Shown here in pieces: positions 32,714-43,100 of a DNA stretch of 64,000 bases (the first letter of the stretch is position 1; each line of letters opens with the position of its first letter). The position numbers and the translations under genes are program-made. The notes below the pieces were generated by a model. It ran no database searches and was not told the DNA's origin. It worked only from the letters and a program-made list of their open reading frames with translations. The stretch is from Phytophthora colocasiae (lineage: Eukaryota; Oomycota; Peronosporomycetes; Peronosporales; Peronosporaceae). The DNA lies in assembly GCA_018806915.1 (NCBI GenBank), contig JAGKQI010000033.1:310001-374000 (forward strand), in the 5' to 3' direction.

Positions 32714-33467
32714 ATGGATCGACCTGTTCGAGGAATTCCACCGCGCGTGCCTCGCTTGAGAGCTGCGGACCAAGGCCCATTCGACTGGCTTGTGCCCTTT
32801 ATCCCTCCGGTGCTGCGTGTGAACCGTGAGACTCGCGCCGAGATCCGTCGTAAAGTGGCGCAGCTGATGTCAAAGGAGACGCTGGAGAGTGTCGCTATTG
32901 CGCTTCGACCTCATTGGTGTTCGATCGCTTTCTACGCTCTCGTGACGGCTATTTGGCTCGGAGGGTTGTCGTATATTCACCATAATGAGCCTGAATTTGC
33001 GGCGGCGTACGTTATTCTTTCGGGCTTCGGAGCGTTAGGATATCATCTCCTGGCTGGAGGTGAAGGACGAAAGGATGGTATCAGTGCGTACTCTGTCTTC
33101 AATCGAGGCGCCCAGAGGATGTTGGGCTCATTGTCAGCGGAGCAGTTCGAGGTAATGTGGATGTGATGGTACATGTAGTAGCCAGACTGATGTTTATACT
33201 TTTTGTAGAATGAGATTCGCCACCGACAACCAGGATATGAAGATGCCCCAAACCCACGACATGGTAGACAAGCAGCCGAAGTCGATGTTCTTGATGAAAT
33301 TTACGATGAGGATGACCCGTACGTTGTATGAGAAGGCTTTATACGTAACAGGGAGAACTAACCGTGTTGGATGTCCTTGCAGTGACTTGCTGGCAGCACT
33401 TCAACTCTCTCTACAGGAGAAGAAGAGAGAAGCGCGTCGGGCTCGACGCACAAGTCGTCGGAAGTGA
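32714..33467 (+). CDS. SAYSD1: SAYSvFN-domain membrane protein (SAYSD1 homologue) with UIM-like tail
   Basis: Three exons: 32714-33151, 33209-33318 and 33383-33467, giving 210 residues. The hallmark SAYSVFN is at 124-130, followed by the family pattern RGAQRMLGSLSAEQFENEIR that spans the first intron. Two hydrophobic segments precede it (about 69-88 and 95-115). In animals SAYSD1 is an ER protein that recognises UFMylated ribosomes at stalled translocons. The last exon encodes DLLAALQLSLQEKKREARR, which fits a ubiquitin-interacting motif (acidic lead, A-L-x-x-S-L-x-E), then a basic tail. That UIM-like end is not something I know from the animal protein. Intron phases close in all joins. Confidence 0.82.
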
Positions 33468-33542
33468 CTATCAACTCTGTAGCATTCATGGTGAAGAGTT
33501 TTTTTTTAATTGCAACGCACATTTACTTTGATCCTCTTTATC

Positions 33543-34156
33543 TCAGAACCCGAGTGGACAGCGGCTGATGCGCTTCTTCGGATTTCCATTCTCGTCCAGT
33601 TCGATCATCTCTGCTAGCTTATCGGGTGAAATAGGTGGGTGTCCAGGTGGAAGGACAATCTCTCCGGGTGCAGCATTACTCTTACGATTCGAATATCTCA
33701 GCATACCATTCATCACACCAACTATGCAGCAACGAACAATGTTAACACTGTAGCCACTCTGCGTACATGAAACACACCCAACGAACCTGTGAATAGGACA
33801 GAACCTGTGACCATAGAGGGCGAGAACAGTCGCAGCTCCGTCACCGACGCTAACTTGTCATCAGTTGCCACCATTGCCAACGAAACCAGTCCTGACACTG
33901 CCAACGTGCAGATACCAGACGCCACCATCAACTGCAACAAAACACAAATGTAAATACTAGACCCTCCGTCACTCTTTCGGTCACCAATACTTCAGCAACG
34001 CACCAAGGACGCATCTCCTAGCACAATGGACAGCACGGAAGAATTGTTACCAATATCCTTCACACGTGGTTCAGCTTCACTCTCAACTGGCGACGACTTC
34101 GTCACTGCCCGTTGCTTCGTAGTCACCTCACTGTTAGACCCCATATCTACACCCAT
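33543..34156 (-). CDS. Small membrane protein, family not recognised
   Basis: Three exons on the minus strand: 34004-34156, 33787-33931 and 33543-33721, giving 158 residues from the ATG at 34156 (MGVDMGSNSEVTTKQ). After a polar leader of 45 residues there are two hydrophobic stretches, LMVASGICTLAVSGLVSLAMV and SMVTGSVLFTVGVMNGML. The C-terminus is a conserved-looking polar tail (GEIVLPPGHPPISPDKLAEMIELD...) ending RISRCPLGF. I do not recognise the family. A mitochondrial or ER membrane protein is plausible. The start is 185 bp from the divergent hAT-derived gene. Confidence 0.6.
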
Positions 34157-34340
34157 CGCTTCCTTATTGTCTTGATTCTCGACGTTACTTGGATTGTGGC
34201 AGTGCACAGCACTTGATCAACTGAACTTTAGCACGCTTATGCTGACGTTTTACGTTTTAGGTACAGTGTACCATTGTTTTTAAATGGAACCCAAAAGAGT
34301 GGGCTGGACCCCAAAACAACAGTGTTGATAAAGTTGAAAA

Positions 34341-36974
34341 ATGGGCGCAACACGCGGTTCGGATCGTGGCGGTGACAAGCCCAAGAAGCACAAGGATCGC
34401 GGCGTTAAGTTCAATGAGAAACATACGCTTAAGTACGGACTGTCGGTGTGCAGTCGCAACGCCAAGACGAGCGTGGTGGAGTCCGTGATGTGCAAGTTCT
34501 GTGTGGCTTTCGGGAAGGAATCGGCGGCCGACGCGAACCGGAAACGACGAGCTACAGCCAACATCAAGTACTTCCGACAGCCATTCCGTGCGGATCATTA
34601 TCTCTCGCACTTGGAGATCAACCACAAGCAGAAATGGGCAGAATACGAACAATCGTCGAATCCCGAGAAGGACAAGTTCTTTGCAGCTCACATTGAAGAA
34701 GCTACGATCAATTCCCTAGCGATGGCCCAACAGCAAATTGTCAATACTCCGACGGGAAATACTAACAGCTTGGGGGTGGGGACAGGGGTGGTTGTGCCAG
34801 TGGTACAACGTGTTGGCCCTGTTCGCCTCCCAGCTTCGGAGATCGAGAAACGCGTGGTGGAGGAGCTTGTGGGTGGTTTGTTTTTCAATGCAAGTGACGA
34901 GGACGGGCTCTCTAAGGACCAGGTGCTGGATGTCTTTCATCGCAAAGAAGGCGGTGATAACTACGATATTGTCATTAAGAATCAGAGGTTGTATGACTTG
35001 GCCATGAAGTTTGTAGCGTCTGGAGCGTCGTTCCGACTAGCGTCGCGCATGGTGCAGTGCACAAAAGAAGAGACTAAGATTGCGTGTTATGGGGGCTGCT
35101 CGGAGCACCGAATTGCCGGCTTCGTGCGTGCTGTGATTGCCAGTAACCTCCAGAAAATCGCACTGATGATGCGTTCGTCGTGGGCGTACGCGATCGCCAC
35201 AGACGCAACTGTGCATCAAGGTTCTTCATATTTGGACATCCGTGTGCGCTTGTGGCAAAATGGTGGGTTGCAAGACTTCCATCTCCTTACGGTGCCTGCA
35301 TTCGTTCAGCGACCAGCTTCGTCGATAATGGAGAGGCTACAAGAACTTTTCGATATCATGGATGCCAGTTGGAGAAGTAAACTGCTTGGTACAAGTACCA
35401 ATGGCGGCACTAACACAGGACGCAACACTGGAGTGACAGGTAGTCAGCAGGGACTGTCGGCTCGCCTTACCACTGTTGTGAACAAACGTGGATTCTACCT
35501 CATTTGGTGTGGTGTGCACCAATTGGAACTGGTAGTGAAGAACTGTGTCACGACTTTTTGCGAGAAGGCCTTTTACGATGAACTGGTGGCGGTTCTTGCT
35601 ACGTTATGCCAAGACCAGCAGAGCCCCCCTCACGACGGATCGATATCTCCTTTTGCAACTGAAATAATCCCTGACGTCACAAAAGCTTTCTCGACTACTC
35701 GTGGTTTCGCTGAAAAGTTGATGCTGGCACTCAAGTGGCTAATGGAGCACCGTCTAACGGTTACTCAGCGCCTGCAAACTGCGTCGCCCAGTTCTGTGCC
35801 TTCTGCTTCATGGTGGGTCTGCGTAGCTGTTGCCCATCGAGTAATGGCTGAAATCGCATACTTTATGAAGAAACTGCTGAGTATGGAGAACGGTGCAAAC
35901 TTGGTGAGTGAACAAGTCCAGGAGCTGTGCAAATTAGCTCTGATAATGGCGGATGTTGTTGGTGCTCGACGAGACTTGTGGGAAACTTCACAACCCGAGG
36001 AAGCGTGTGCTGCTGGGACTTTCAAGTTAACGTTCCAGAATGCGCAGCAGTTCATTCAGAACGAAGGTGGACCATTGGCAATTGAAATGTTCGACACACT
36101 CCGTGGAGTTGAACGACTACATATCGCTAAGTCTGTGGCTCATTTCGCAGTGAATCTTATTGATGGAGTTGCCACTATAGCACAAGAGGGACGTCACTAC
36201 TGCGCTGAAGACGGCGGTGTACATGTAAACCCGCCTATTGTGAGGCCTATCGAAGTTTGCGAGATGGGAGACGAAGCCTTCTTAAAGATCCTCTGTGAAC
36301 AGGAGCAGCGCTTGCGTAAGAGCTTCTCCGACGAGGAAATCAAGATGATACAAAACGAGTACGAAGAGTTTGTACTAGCTGTGAACCGTCAGCCGATTCT
36401 CGGCGGGGTCTTGAAGAAACACGACCGTGATACGGATGTTTCCTTCGCTTGGTCCTGCGTTAACGGCCGGTTCCGTATGCTGCAAGAGTTCGTGGGTGGT
36501 TTAGCCACTGTGGTTCCTGATGTATCAACGGGGACGTTGGCAGCGGATCTGACGTGGCTGAACTGGGAGAAGCCAGACTACCGCCAGACGATGATCGACT
36601 TCTCGCTCGAAGGGATTCTACATGCCAAACAGAAAATGAAGGTGGAGCTGGTGGATGTCCATTGTGTACACTCCGTATCGTCTTCAACTGCGGACGGATG
36701 CACGCTTGGCTGTCCACCTACACCGTCGGATGTGGATCTCGCGTCTTCTTCTACTGCTGCTTCCATCGCTGCAGCATCTTTGGGTGCCAGTTTAGTCAAT
36801 TTACCCCTTGCTGGTGCACCAATGTCGATGCCTTTGAACATGCCGAGCAACATCATAGCGCAGGATATCGCCAGCCTCTCTGGGATGCCTATGATAATGT
36901 CCAAGGCTGGAAATGGTACTGGTAGTAGCAGCAACGTCACTGCGGCATCTGATCATGGCTACATGCTGGTGTAG
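34341..36974 (+). CDS. hAT-transposase-derived protein with BED-like zinc finger
   Basis: One uninterrupted frame of 877 codons. A BED-like finger near the N-terminus uses C51, C54, H90 and H95 (VMCKFC and HLEINH). The RNase-H-like core is recognisable from SWAYAIATDATVHQGSSYLDIRVRL (first acidic position), VNKRGFYLIWCGVHQLELVVKN (the CxxH of hAT transposases) and a C-terminal helical region with FAWSCVNGRFRM. A Ser/Ala-rich tail follows. No terminal inverted repeats or 8-bp target duplication were found around it, it has no frame damage, and it shares a short divergent promoter region with a host gene. That favours a domesticated host gene over a live transposon. All three hAT catalytic acids could not be assigned, so DNA-binding without transposition is likely. 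Confidence 0.75.
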   Translation: MGATRGSDRGGDKPKKHKDRGVKFNEKHTLKYGLSVCSRNAKTSVVESVMCKFCVAFGKESAADANRKRRATANIKYFRQPFRADHYLSHLEINHKQKWAEYEQSSNPEKDKFFAAHIEEATINSLAMAQQQIVNTPTGNTNSLGVGTGVVVPVVQRVGPVRLPASEIEKRVVEELVGGLFFNASDEDGLSKDQVLDVFHRKEGGDNYDIVIKNQRLYDLAMKFVASGASFRLASRMVQCTKEETKIACYGGCSEHRIAGFVRAVIASNLQKIALMMRSSWAYAIATDATVHQGSSYLDIRVRLWQNGGLQDFHLLTVPAFVQRPASSIMERLQELFDIMDASWRSKLLGTSTNGGTNTGRNTGVTGSQQGLSARLTTVVNKRGFYLIWCGVHQLELVVKNCVTTFCEKAFYDELVAVLATLCQDQQSPPHDGSISPFATEIIPDVTKAFSTTRGFAEKLMLALKWLMEHRLTVTQRLQTASPSSVPSASWWVCVAVAHRVMAEIAYFMKKLLSMENGANLVSEQVQELCKLALIMADVVGARRDLWETSQPEEACAAGTFKLTFQNAQQFIQNEGGPLAIEMFDTLRGVERLHIAKSVAHFAVNLIDGVATIAQEGRHYCAEDGGVHVNPPIVRPIEVCEMGDEAFLKILCEQEQRLRKSFSDEEIKMIQNEYEEFVLAVNRQPILGGVLKKHDRDTDVSFAWSCVNGRFRMLQEFVGGLATVVPDVSTGTLAADLTWLNWEKPDYRQTMIDFSLEGILHAKQKMKVELVDVHCVHSVSSSTADGCTLGCPPTPSDVDLASSSTAASIAAASLGASLVNLPLAGAPMSMPLNMPSNIIAQDIASLSGMPMIMSKAGNGTGSSSNVTAASDHGYMLV

Positions 36975-37704
36975 CATGCTGCTAGGATTTTTTGGCTTAG
37001 AAATCCTACCATTATGGTACTCACGTGGGGATTGGAACTGGTCCGGATGAACCCACTTTCTGAATTGTTATAGCCGACTAATGCTGCGTATAAATCATGT
37101 TCTTTAAACTAGTTCTTCGCACACGATTCTCAACACGTAAAAATGAACGAGAATAAACTCTGTTTATCTGGTTAGCATGAGCCTTTTCGAACGGAATTGT
37201 TCGAAATTTATTGCTGCGTCTTCGGAGTTGTCAGGTTATGGATTTGGCGACATTCTGATGAAAAATTCTAACCCTCTATTAGTAGTATCCTTCGTGTAAT
37301 GTTAACGCATTGCGATAATGTGTTGGTGCTAGCAGCACATATCCACACCGACTGCCTATCACTCCCGGCTAGACAACGAGATCATCAGCGAAGGTACATT
37401 TGGGAGTAGAGTCCGCATCATCCAGGTGCATCCGCTGGAAGTTGAACGTTCACCTTTTTCTCGAGAGTCTTGAGGCTTCCACTTGAACAGAAACCCAGAG
37501 TTCTCATCATCGATCTGGATTATTCGTTGGGCTACCGCAACACGAAATCAGTGATACAGCAAGGCTGGAATGTCAGTTTTATCAGCTTGGCAAGTGTAGT
37601 TGTAAGACATCAGTTCATTGCTTTTCGGTGCGGATGTGGAGCTGTCGGATTTGAGTATGTGAAGCAGAAGATTCAGGTACCTTCAAAACGTAATAAGCTT
37701 TGCT
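36975..37704. other. Intergenic, no gene recognised
   Basis: Downstream of the hAT-derived gene, AT-richer than its surroundings. One 100-codon open frame at 37470-37772 has no family match and runs into the inverted-repeat element. Nothing else supportable was seen. Confidence 0.4.
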
Positions 37705-38084
37705 GCCCTAAAAAAATGCATCACCGGGACGAAATGATGCATTTGTTTATTGCTCCTCAGTGCATCATTTGAGGCACTACTGTGCACAGACGGTGCCGAC
37801 AAGTTTGTCTACCGAACGCAACACACTTCTTGTAGGTTATCGAGATTTCTACAAGGGCGACAGCAAGGTCAAGACGAGGAAGACGGGAAGGGAGCTCTCG
37901 AGGACGGCCACCAGGCTTCTTGAATGAGTCGGAGGGTGTTCGGGCGGGATACTTTCGCGGCTAGGATGCGATTGTGGCAATCTCGTCAAGAGGACCTTCT
38001 AGAATTTACGACGTGCGATCTATGCAATTATTACCGCCCCGGCTCGAATGCATCATTTCGTCCCGGTGATGCATTTTTTAGGGC
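37705..38084. mobile_element. 380-bp non-autonomous inverted-repeat element (MITE-like)
   Basis: The left end 37705-37742 (starts gccctaaaaaaatgcatcac) and the right end 38048-38084 (ends tgatgcattttttagggc) are reverse complements over 37-38 bp with only a one-base difference in the A/T run. A possible 3-bp duplication gct flanks both ends (37702-37704, 38085-38087). The arms contain repeated tgatgca/tgcatca words. The inside holds no gene. It fits a MITE or the fused ends of a deleted DNA transposon; the CCCTAA-like end recalls piggyBac, but a TTAA target site is not seen. Confidence 0.75.
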
Positions 38085-38107
38085 GCTTGATGCAAATTCA
38101 AGCGCCC
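38081..38107. repeat. Strong hairpin at the right end of the inverted-repeat element
   Basis: GGGCGCTTGA (38081-38090) pairs perfectly with TCAAGCGCCC (38098-38107) around a 7-nt loop. It overlaps the last bases of the right terminal repeat and lies just before the piggyBac-like remnant, so it may be a transposase or terminator structure. Confidence 0.7.
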
Positions 38108-38123
38108 TCGACGGTATCTCAAA

Positions 38124-40575
38124 TTGACATCAGTGTCAAACTATCGCAGGGTACCATATCAAACCTGTTTGGTGCATCAATTGACTCAGATACCGCGTTA
38201 TCCCTGTCGGCAGTCTCGCGAGCATTTGATTTGCTCTCAAAAAAACCTTTTACTGAACGCTTCGCAACTCGAAGAAGCCGCTGTTGGGCTGCAGTTATTG
38301 TCGGGTGCATCCGGAGCAGAGAGCGATGCCGAAGCAGATCATGAACCTCCCTGTGACGAACGGCGACAGGCGCGCAGGCGACAGCGTGACAATGTGGAGG
38401 ACGTCAACATTATGCCCGACAACGAGGACTCAAGTGTGTACGAGAGTCTCAGGCCTGATGAGAGCGACAGTTTTGCCTATGAAGAAGCTGATGAATCCCT
38501 AGTTCAAGGAGATGATGGCGATAGTGACGATGTTATCCCCGACGGTGACGCCGTCGCGATGGATGAGGCGTTCATCACATCTCTACAGTTGGATAGTGAT
38601 GAGCTGGATCGAAGCAGTCTACAGCAGCGCCAAGAAGCCTTGGGAGCATGAAGTGGACGGTCACCTCGTCGTCTTTTGAACCGGAAGATGTTCCAGCATA
38701 TCCAGGTCTCACTATGGAAGACGCTCAACCCTGCAGCAAGTTGCGCAAGATCAGTCACTCGCCGCTGCAAACGTTCTTTTTTTCTATGCCGAAGTCCATG
38801 TGGGTGATGATAACCAAGCAGACAAACTTGTATGCACTTCAGCAAGTTGATAGACAAGCTCAAGCTATCCAACAGCGGCAGGCAAAACAAGCAGACCACC
38901 CGCAGGAGTCATTGAAGAACATAAAACGTCGATTGAAGTCCAAGGAAGCCAGCCTCATGAGCTCCTTCAAGTCGTCGGTTTGCTGGTTGCCCGTATGCTC
39001 TGCCCGCAGAAAATCTTTGCTGCTTACTGGACGTTTAATGAAACCGACGCGATCCCTGCAGGAATTTTTGGGCGCTATATGAGTCGAAATCGCTGTCAAG
39101 ACATCATGCATGACCTTCATTTCGTACAACCAGGGTGAACGTACCAGAGACAAGCTATGGAAGCTGAGGCCGGTGATCACTAAGATGCAGCAACGGTTTA
39201 GAGAAGGGTGGTCGCTGGGTGCGGTCTTTTCGTTTGATGAAGGAGTATTGCTTGCTACGTCCAAGCGAAACACTACCAGAATGTTTATGCCTGATAAACC
39301 ACACCGCTACGGGACAAAGATGTTCATGACGTGTGACTCAAGAACGACAATCTGCCACAGGTAACGATGCTTATGTCGTAACTTACACCGTCGATGATTC
39401 TGACTACGTGCAATGTCGTAACTTACACATCGATGATACTGACTACGTGCAATGTCGTATCCTACCAGATTCGAAATGAACGCGGGAAAGTGCGATTCGA
39501 ATAACACTGACAGCAACTCATTCGACCACATGACACGGTTCTGAACCTCAACATCATTCTTGGAGAACAAATTCGACAGAGACGGCATGCTGTCATCATC
39601 GAAAGATGCTACAGTTCAATTCCACTCGCGATCGAGCTGTTGAAGATGAACGTGTACGTAGTGTGGACTATAATGGTCAAGCGAGTTGGTCTGGACAAAA
39701 ATCTCAAAGTAAAGAGTGCGACGCGGCCTGGTAGTATTCCTCGCGGCACTTCCACCTTCTCGCATTCTGTTGCTGTGCCTGCCATGGTTGCTTTCTACTG
39801 GTGGGATCGCAAACCAGTTCATTACCTGTGTACCGGGGCTGTGATGAAGGCGTCAACAATTGAAGCAGATTGGAGCAATTGCGGTACCTTGCCCATCTGC
39901 CGTAAACGACTACCAAGGTTGGATGGGCGGAGTTGATGTACATGATCAACTCCGCCTCCAAGACTCGCTGCAAACGTCTACCACATTGAAGAAGTCTAAT
40001 AAAATCCTATTCTTAGGCTTCACTGAAATGAGCTTGGTCAACGCTTGTATAACTCACACGGAGGCGGCGAAGATGTCTGGATCACCAGCAATGAAGCGTC
40101 GCGAGTAGACCGCTGTCCTCCAGAACCAGCTACTCCAAATAAACCTCGAAGACTTCACAGGTGTCTTGCCGAAACCTCCTCCAACATCCCAGAAACGCCA
40201 GCGCGCGTCACGTCTTACGCATGTTCTGGAGCAAAGTGAGGACGTTCAGAAGCGCCCACGCTCTTGCAAGGTTTGCGCCTCACTGCAAACGGACCGCAAG
40301 AATAATTCCTACGCGACGACATTCTTTTTTCGAGAGATGTTCTATCGACGATGCCAAGCTGTGGCTGTGCATCAAGATTCGGAGAGAATACAAGGGGGTG
40401 GGGAAGACTTGTTTCGATATCTGTCATGACGAGCTTGACGCCTGGCAGGCCATACCACCGAATTTGGGGAAGAGGGTTGTATTGCGGCGCCCGGGACAAG
40501 AGGCTGGGAAGCGACAGAAGACTTGTCGCGAACTCCAGCTACAGGGTGATGATGCCGATGATGAGGCTGAATAAG
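38124..40575 (+). pseudogene. Decayed piggyBac-like (DDE_Tnp_1_7) transposase
   Basis: Transposase pieces occur in order but in different frames: an acidic N-terminal part (38124-38651); EPEDVPAYPGLTMEDA and SPLQTFFFSMPKSMWVMI (38648-39082); HELLQVVGLLVARMLCPQK and GRYMSRNRCQDI in another frame; then FSFDEGVLLATSKRNTTRMF and MPDKPHRYGTKMF (39110-39364), the region of the first catalytic aspartate; VPAMVAFYWWDRKPVHYLCTG (39640-39936); YQGWMGGVDVHDQL (39860-40108), the piggyBac signature with the last catalytic aspartates; and a Cys-containing C-terminal part (RPRSCKVCASL) to about 40575. Many frame changes and a 40-bp duplication replacing part of the core show it is dead. Confidence 0.82.
39373..39460 (+). 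repeat. 40-bp tandem duplication within the piggyBac-like remnant
   Basis: Units at 39373-39412 and 39413-39451 both begin atgtcgtaacttacac and end gactacgtgca, differing at a few bases; a third unit starts (atgtcgta) at 39452. It interrupts the transposase frame right after the CDSRTTICHR motif. Confidence 0.8.
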
Positions 40576-40783
40576 GAGCAAAGACGAGTGAGAATTTGAA
40601 GAATGTACGGTTGTAATGGAAGTACCTTGAATCGATGTGTCTTCTATGGTTCGTGTTTGCAAATGACAGGCCTCTGGTCAGCTTTCTTTTTAGGCTCTGT
40701 ACTAACTTGGTGAATGCTACGACATACATCATTGCGAAGTGATATGAAAGGTATATAAGTGACGACATTGCTAGAAGTCCTAT

Positions 40784-41241
40784 TGTAACGGGGTTACACG
40801 TACAAGTGGTAGTACTTGTAACTCTAACAGTTATCCTAACTGTTAGAGGTTGGAAACGGACCTCAGATCCTTGGTGTGCTGTACACACCAATGGATACAT
40901 GGGCGAACCACATTATTGGGTGGTTCGTGTGCATTTGTGCATATTATTGGTAGAAAGTAACGGATTTCTACCAATCACTGAGCAGAGTTTCTGCCAACCA
41001 CACGTTGGCAGACCCTTTAGAAATAGATAACAAACATTTTTAGGAGGTCCATAATTGGCTTGTGCCAAATTCAATAACAGTTCTCATTTTACGGTATTTT
41101 GCAGTTTAATTTAGTTATATTTGATTTAATTATACTTATTTAAATAAGTATAATTAAATTAAGTCTATTCTAATTGCACGCTTCCTCATACACGTAAGCG
41201 CACGTGTACGCCATCTAATAGGTCTAGGTAAACCCATTACA
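40784..41241 (+). repeat. 5' LTR of the outer element
   Basis: The start TGTAACGGG at 40784 and the end CCCATTACA at 41241 form an imperfect terminal inverted repeat (8 of 9 bases) with the TG...CA ends typical of LTRs. The copy at 63617 matches up to the end of the window. The LTR consists largely of consecutive short hairpins, for example 40824-40846, 40946-40975 and 40990-41012, plus a 36-bp palindrome at 41124-41159. Confidence 0.85.
41124..41159. repeat. 36-bp perfect AT palindrome in the 5' LTR
   Basis: The sequence reads the same on both strands around a centre at 41141/41142; each 18-base half begins atttaattatac. In the 3' LTR copy (about 63958-63993) the right half differs, so the symmetry is broken there. 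Confidence 0.9.
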
Positions 41242-41243
41242 CC

Positions 41244-41261
41244 TGGTAGCACTTTGTAGTC
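41244..41261 (+). other. Candidate tRNA primer-binding site of the outer element
   Basis: TGGTAGCACTTTGTAGTC starts two bases after the LTR end, where a site complementary to a tRNA 3' CCA end is expected. The inner element shows the same two-base spacing. The tRNA was not identified. Confidence 0.45.
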
Positions 41262-41549
41262 CGTCCCACGACCGACTGCTGTTCGTTCGTATGGAGTCAT
41301 ACGAACGCGGGGTAGAGAACTCCCCAATGGATGAGGGATCCACTGGGACCCCTCACATGTCCGTGACGCGCACGGACTGTGCCCACCTGTCAGATCCAGA
41401 GTGAGAAGCTCTCCAAAGACTTTCACAAGTCATTGGAGAGGCAGCGGTAGCTACAATGCTTCGTACGCTATCGCCGACAGCAACAGGGTGTTGCTCTGGG
41501 GTACATTGTTAAGGAGCAACGAGATGTTGCTGCCTCGGTGGCTTCCCCT

Positions 41550-42102
41550 AAGCCACGCGTGGAGTCATTGAAACTCCACGTGAGTACCTACACGGGGAAG
41601 GAGGACGAAACCCTCCTTCGTTGACTTGTCGACTCGACACAGCCATTGCGGCTCGACGTATCGTCGACCCGATGTCGAAGGTCGCGTTCGCCATGTCATG
41701 TCTTGGCGGACGTGCGAGGAGTTGGGCCTATTGGCGCCGACTCTCGGATCCTACGTGCTTCAGCACGTTTGAGGTGTTCAAGGATGAACTCAAACTTGCG
41801 TTTGAGCCTCCGAAGAACGAGTTCAGATCGAGAGCGGATCTGCAGCAGGGCAAGGATGATGTTCACACCTTTGCCCAGCGTGCTCGATACTTGGTATCGA
41901 ACATAGTGGCCAAACCGATCGACGAGGCGACCAAGGTCGTCACGTCCATGAAGGGACTAAGAGATGGTCCCGTCAAGTATCTCTTCCGAGAGTATCCGAA
42001 TACTCTCGAAGAGGCGATCAGCCTTGCAATGCAAGGGGAGTTTAGCCGGCGTCAAGCTAAACTCCATGCGAATGCGCCGAAGCCGGCGCGTCCATTGACC
42101 TC
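41550..42102 (+). pseudogene. Gag remnant of the outer element
   Basis: A retrotransposon Gag capsid segment is readable in two frames. The first frame (LKLHVSTYTGKEDETLLR) ends at a TGA at 41622-41624. The second continues from about 41621: DTAIAARRIVDPMSKVAFAM, FEVFKDELKLAFEPPKNEF, TFAQRARYLVSN and YPNTLEEAISLAMQGEFS. The C-terminal zinc knuckle and the protease are absent: at about 42100 the sequence jumps straight into RT, so several hundred bases seem deleted. The coding region is full of short hairpins, for example at 41284-41307 in the leader and 42038-42064 here. Confidence 0.8.
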
Positions 42103-43100
42103 GTGCCGGGCACGAAGTACTGTTTTACACGGCAGTGGCCACTGCCGCGTGAACAAGTTCAAGCGATCGACGACTTCTTTGAAAGTCGTCGCCTTGCAGG
42201 TCAAGTGCGGGAATCAAAGTCCCCGCACAGTGCCCCAACGTTCTGTGTTAAGAAACCACAGGGTGGCTGGCGCATCGTTCATGCGTACAACAAGTTGAAC
42301 GATGCGACGATACTGGCGCAGACGCCGATACCGCGAAAAGATGTTATCATCGATTCGATGGCCTTGAGCATTATCTCCAGTGCTCTAGATCTGCGTGATG
42401 GATTCTATCAGATCCTCATGCATGAGAGGGACATCCCTCTCACTGCGGTAAGCACTCCAAGCGGTATGCTTTGGGAGTGGCTCGTAATGCCACAGGGGCT
42501 TAAGAACGTCCCTGCAACGTTTAATAGATGCGTGACACATCTCTTGCGCTCGGTGCGCGACTTCGCACCGAGTTACTTCGACGACGTGTTCGTCCACAGC
42601 CGGGCTGTGAACGGGAAGACGGGCATTGGGATGCACAAGGTACATCTCCAGAAGCTGCTAGAGCTTATGAGGAAACATAAGCTATATGCGAACCTGAAGA
42701 AGTGTATCTTCGGGGCGAGCGAGATACCCGTGCTGGGGTGTCTCGTGGGGAAAGATGGCGTGCGCCCTGACCCAGAGAAGGTCAGAGTGATCAATGAATG
42801 GCCCACGCCATCCAATGTGAAGGAACTGAGGCAGTTCCTTGGGCTTGCCACGTACTTGTGCAAGTACGTGGATAACTACGCGGGCAAGATTCGCCCGTTG
42901 TCACAGCTTCTTAAGAAAGAAGCTGAGTGGATTTGGACGACCGAGTGCGAGGAGGCATTCGGTGCAGTCAAGCAGGGCTTGACTGAAGCGCCGATCTTGG
43001 CCGTGGCGGACCAAGATCGTCCATTCAACGTAGTGTGCGATGCATCCGACTTTGCAATCGGATGTGCATTGATGCAACACGATCACGAAGGGCGTGATCG
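42103..43100 (+). pseudogene. Outer pol, part 1: reverse transcriptase and start of RNase H
   Basis: One open frame with a complete Ty3/Gypsy RT palm: KPQGGWRIVHAYNKLNDAT, ISSALDLRDGFYQILM (first catalytic Asp), MPQGLKNVPATF, and YFDD at 42574-42585, followed by the thumb (NVKELRQFLGLATYLCKYV) and the RNase H start (RPFNVVCDASDFAIGCALMQ). The frame is cut at 43100 by the inner element, so the protein is broken although the visible RT is undamaged. Hairpins occur throughout, for example 42271-42306, 42820-42840, 42848-42871 and 42904-42925. Confidence 0.88.
43097..43100. repeat. Target-site duplication (left) of the inner element
   Basis: ATCG here is repeated at 60221-60224. Removing the insert and one copy restores the continuous RNase H reading across the join. 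The site lies inside the right arm of a 9-bp hairpin (43078-43102). Confidence 0.85.

Noticed and set aside
38124..40575. Working piggyBac transposase gene
   Set aside because: The conserved motifs lie in at least four different segments and frames and the core is interrupted by a 40-bp duplication.
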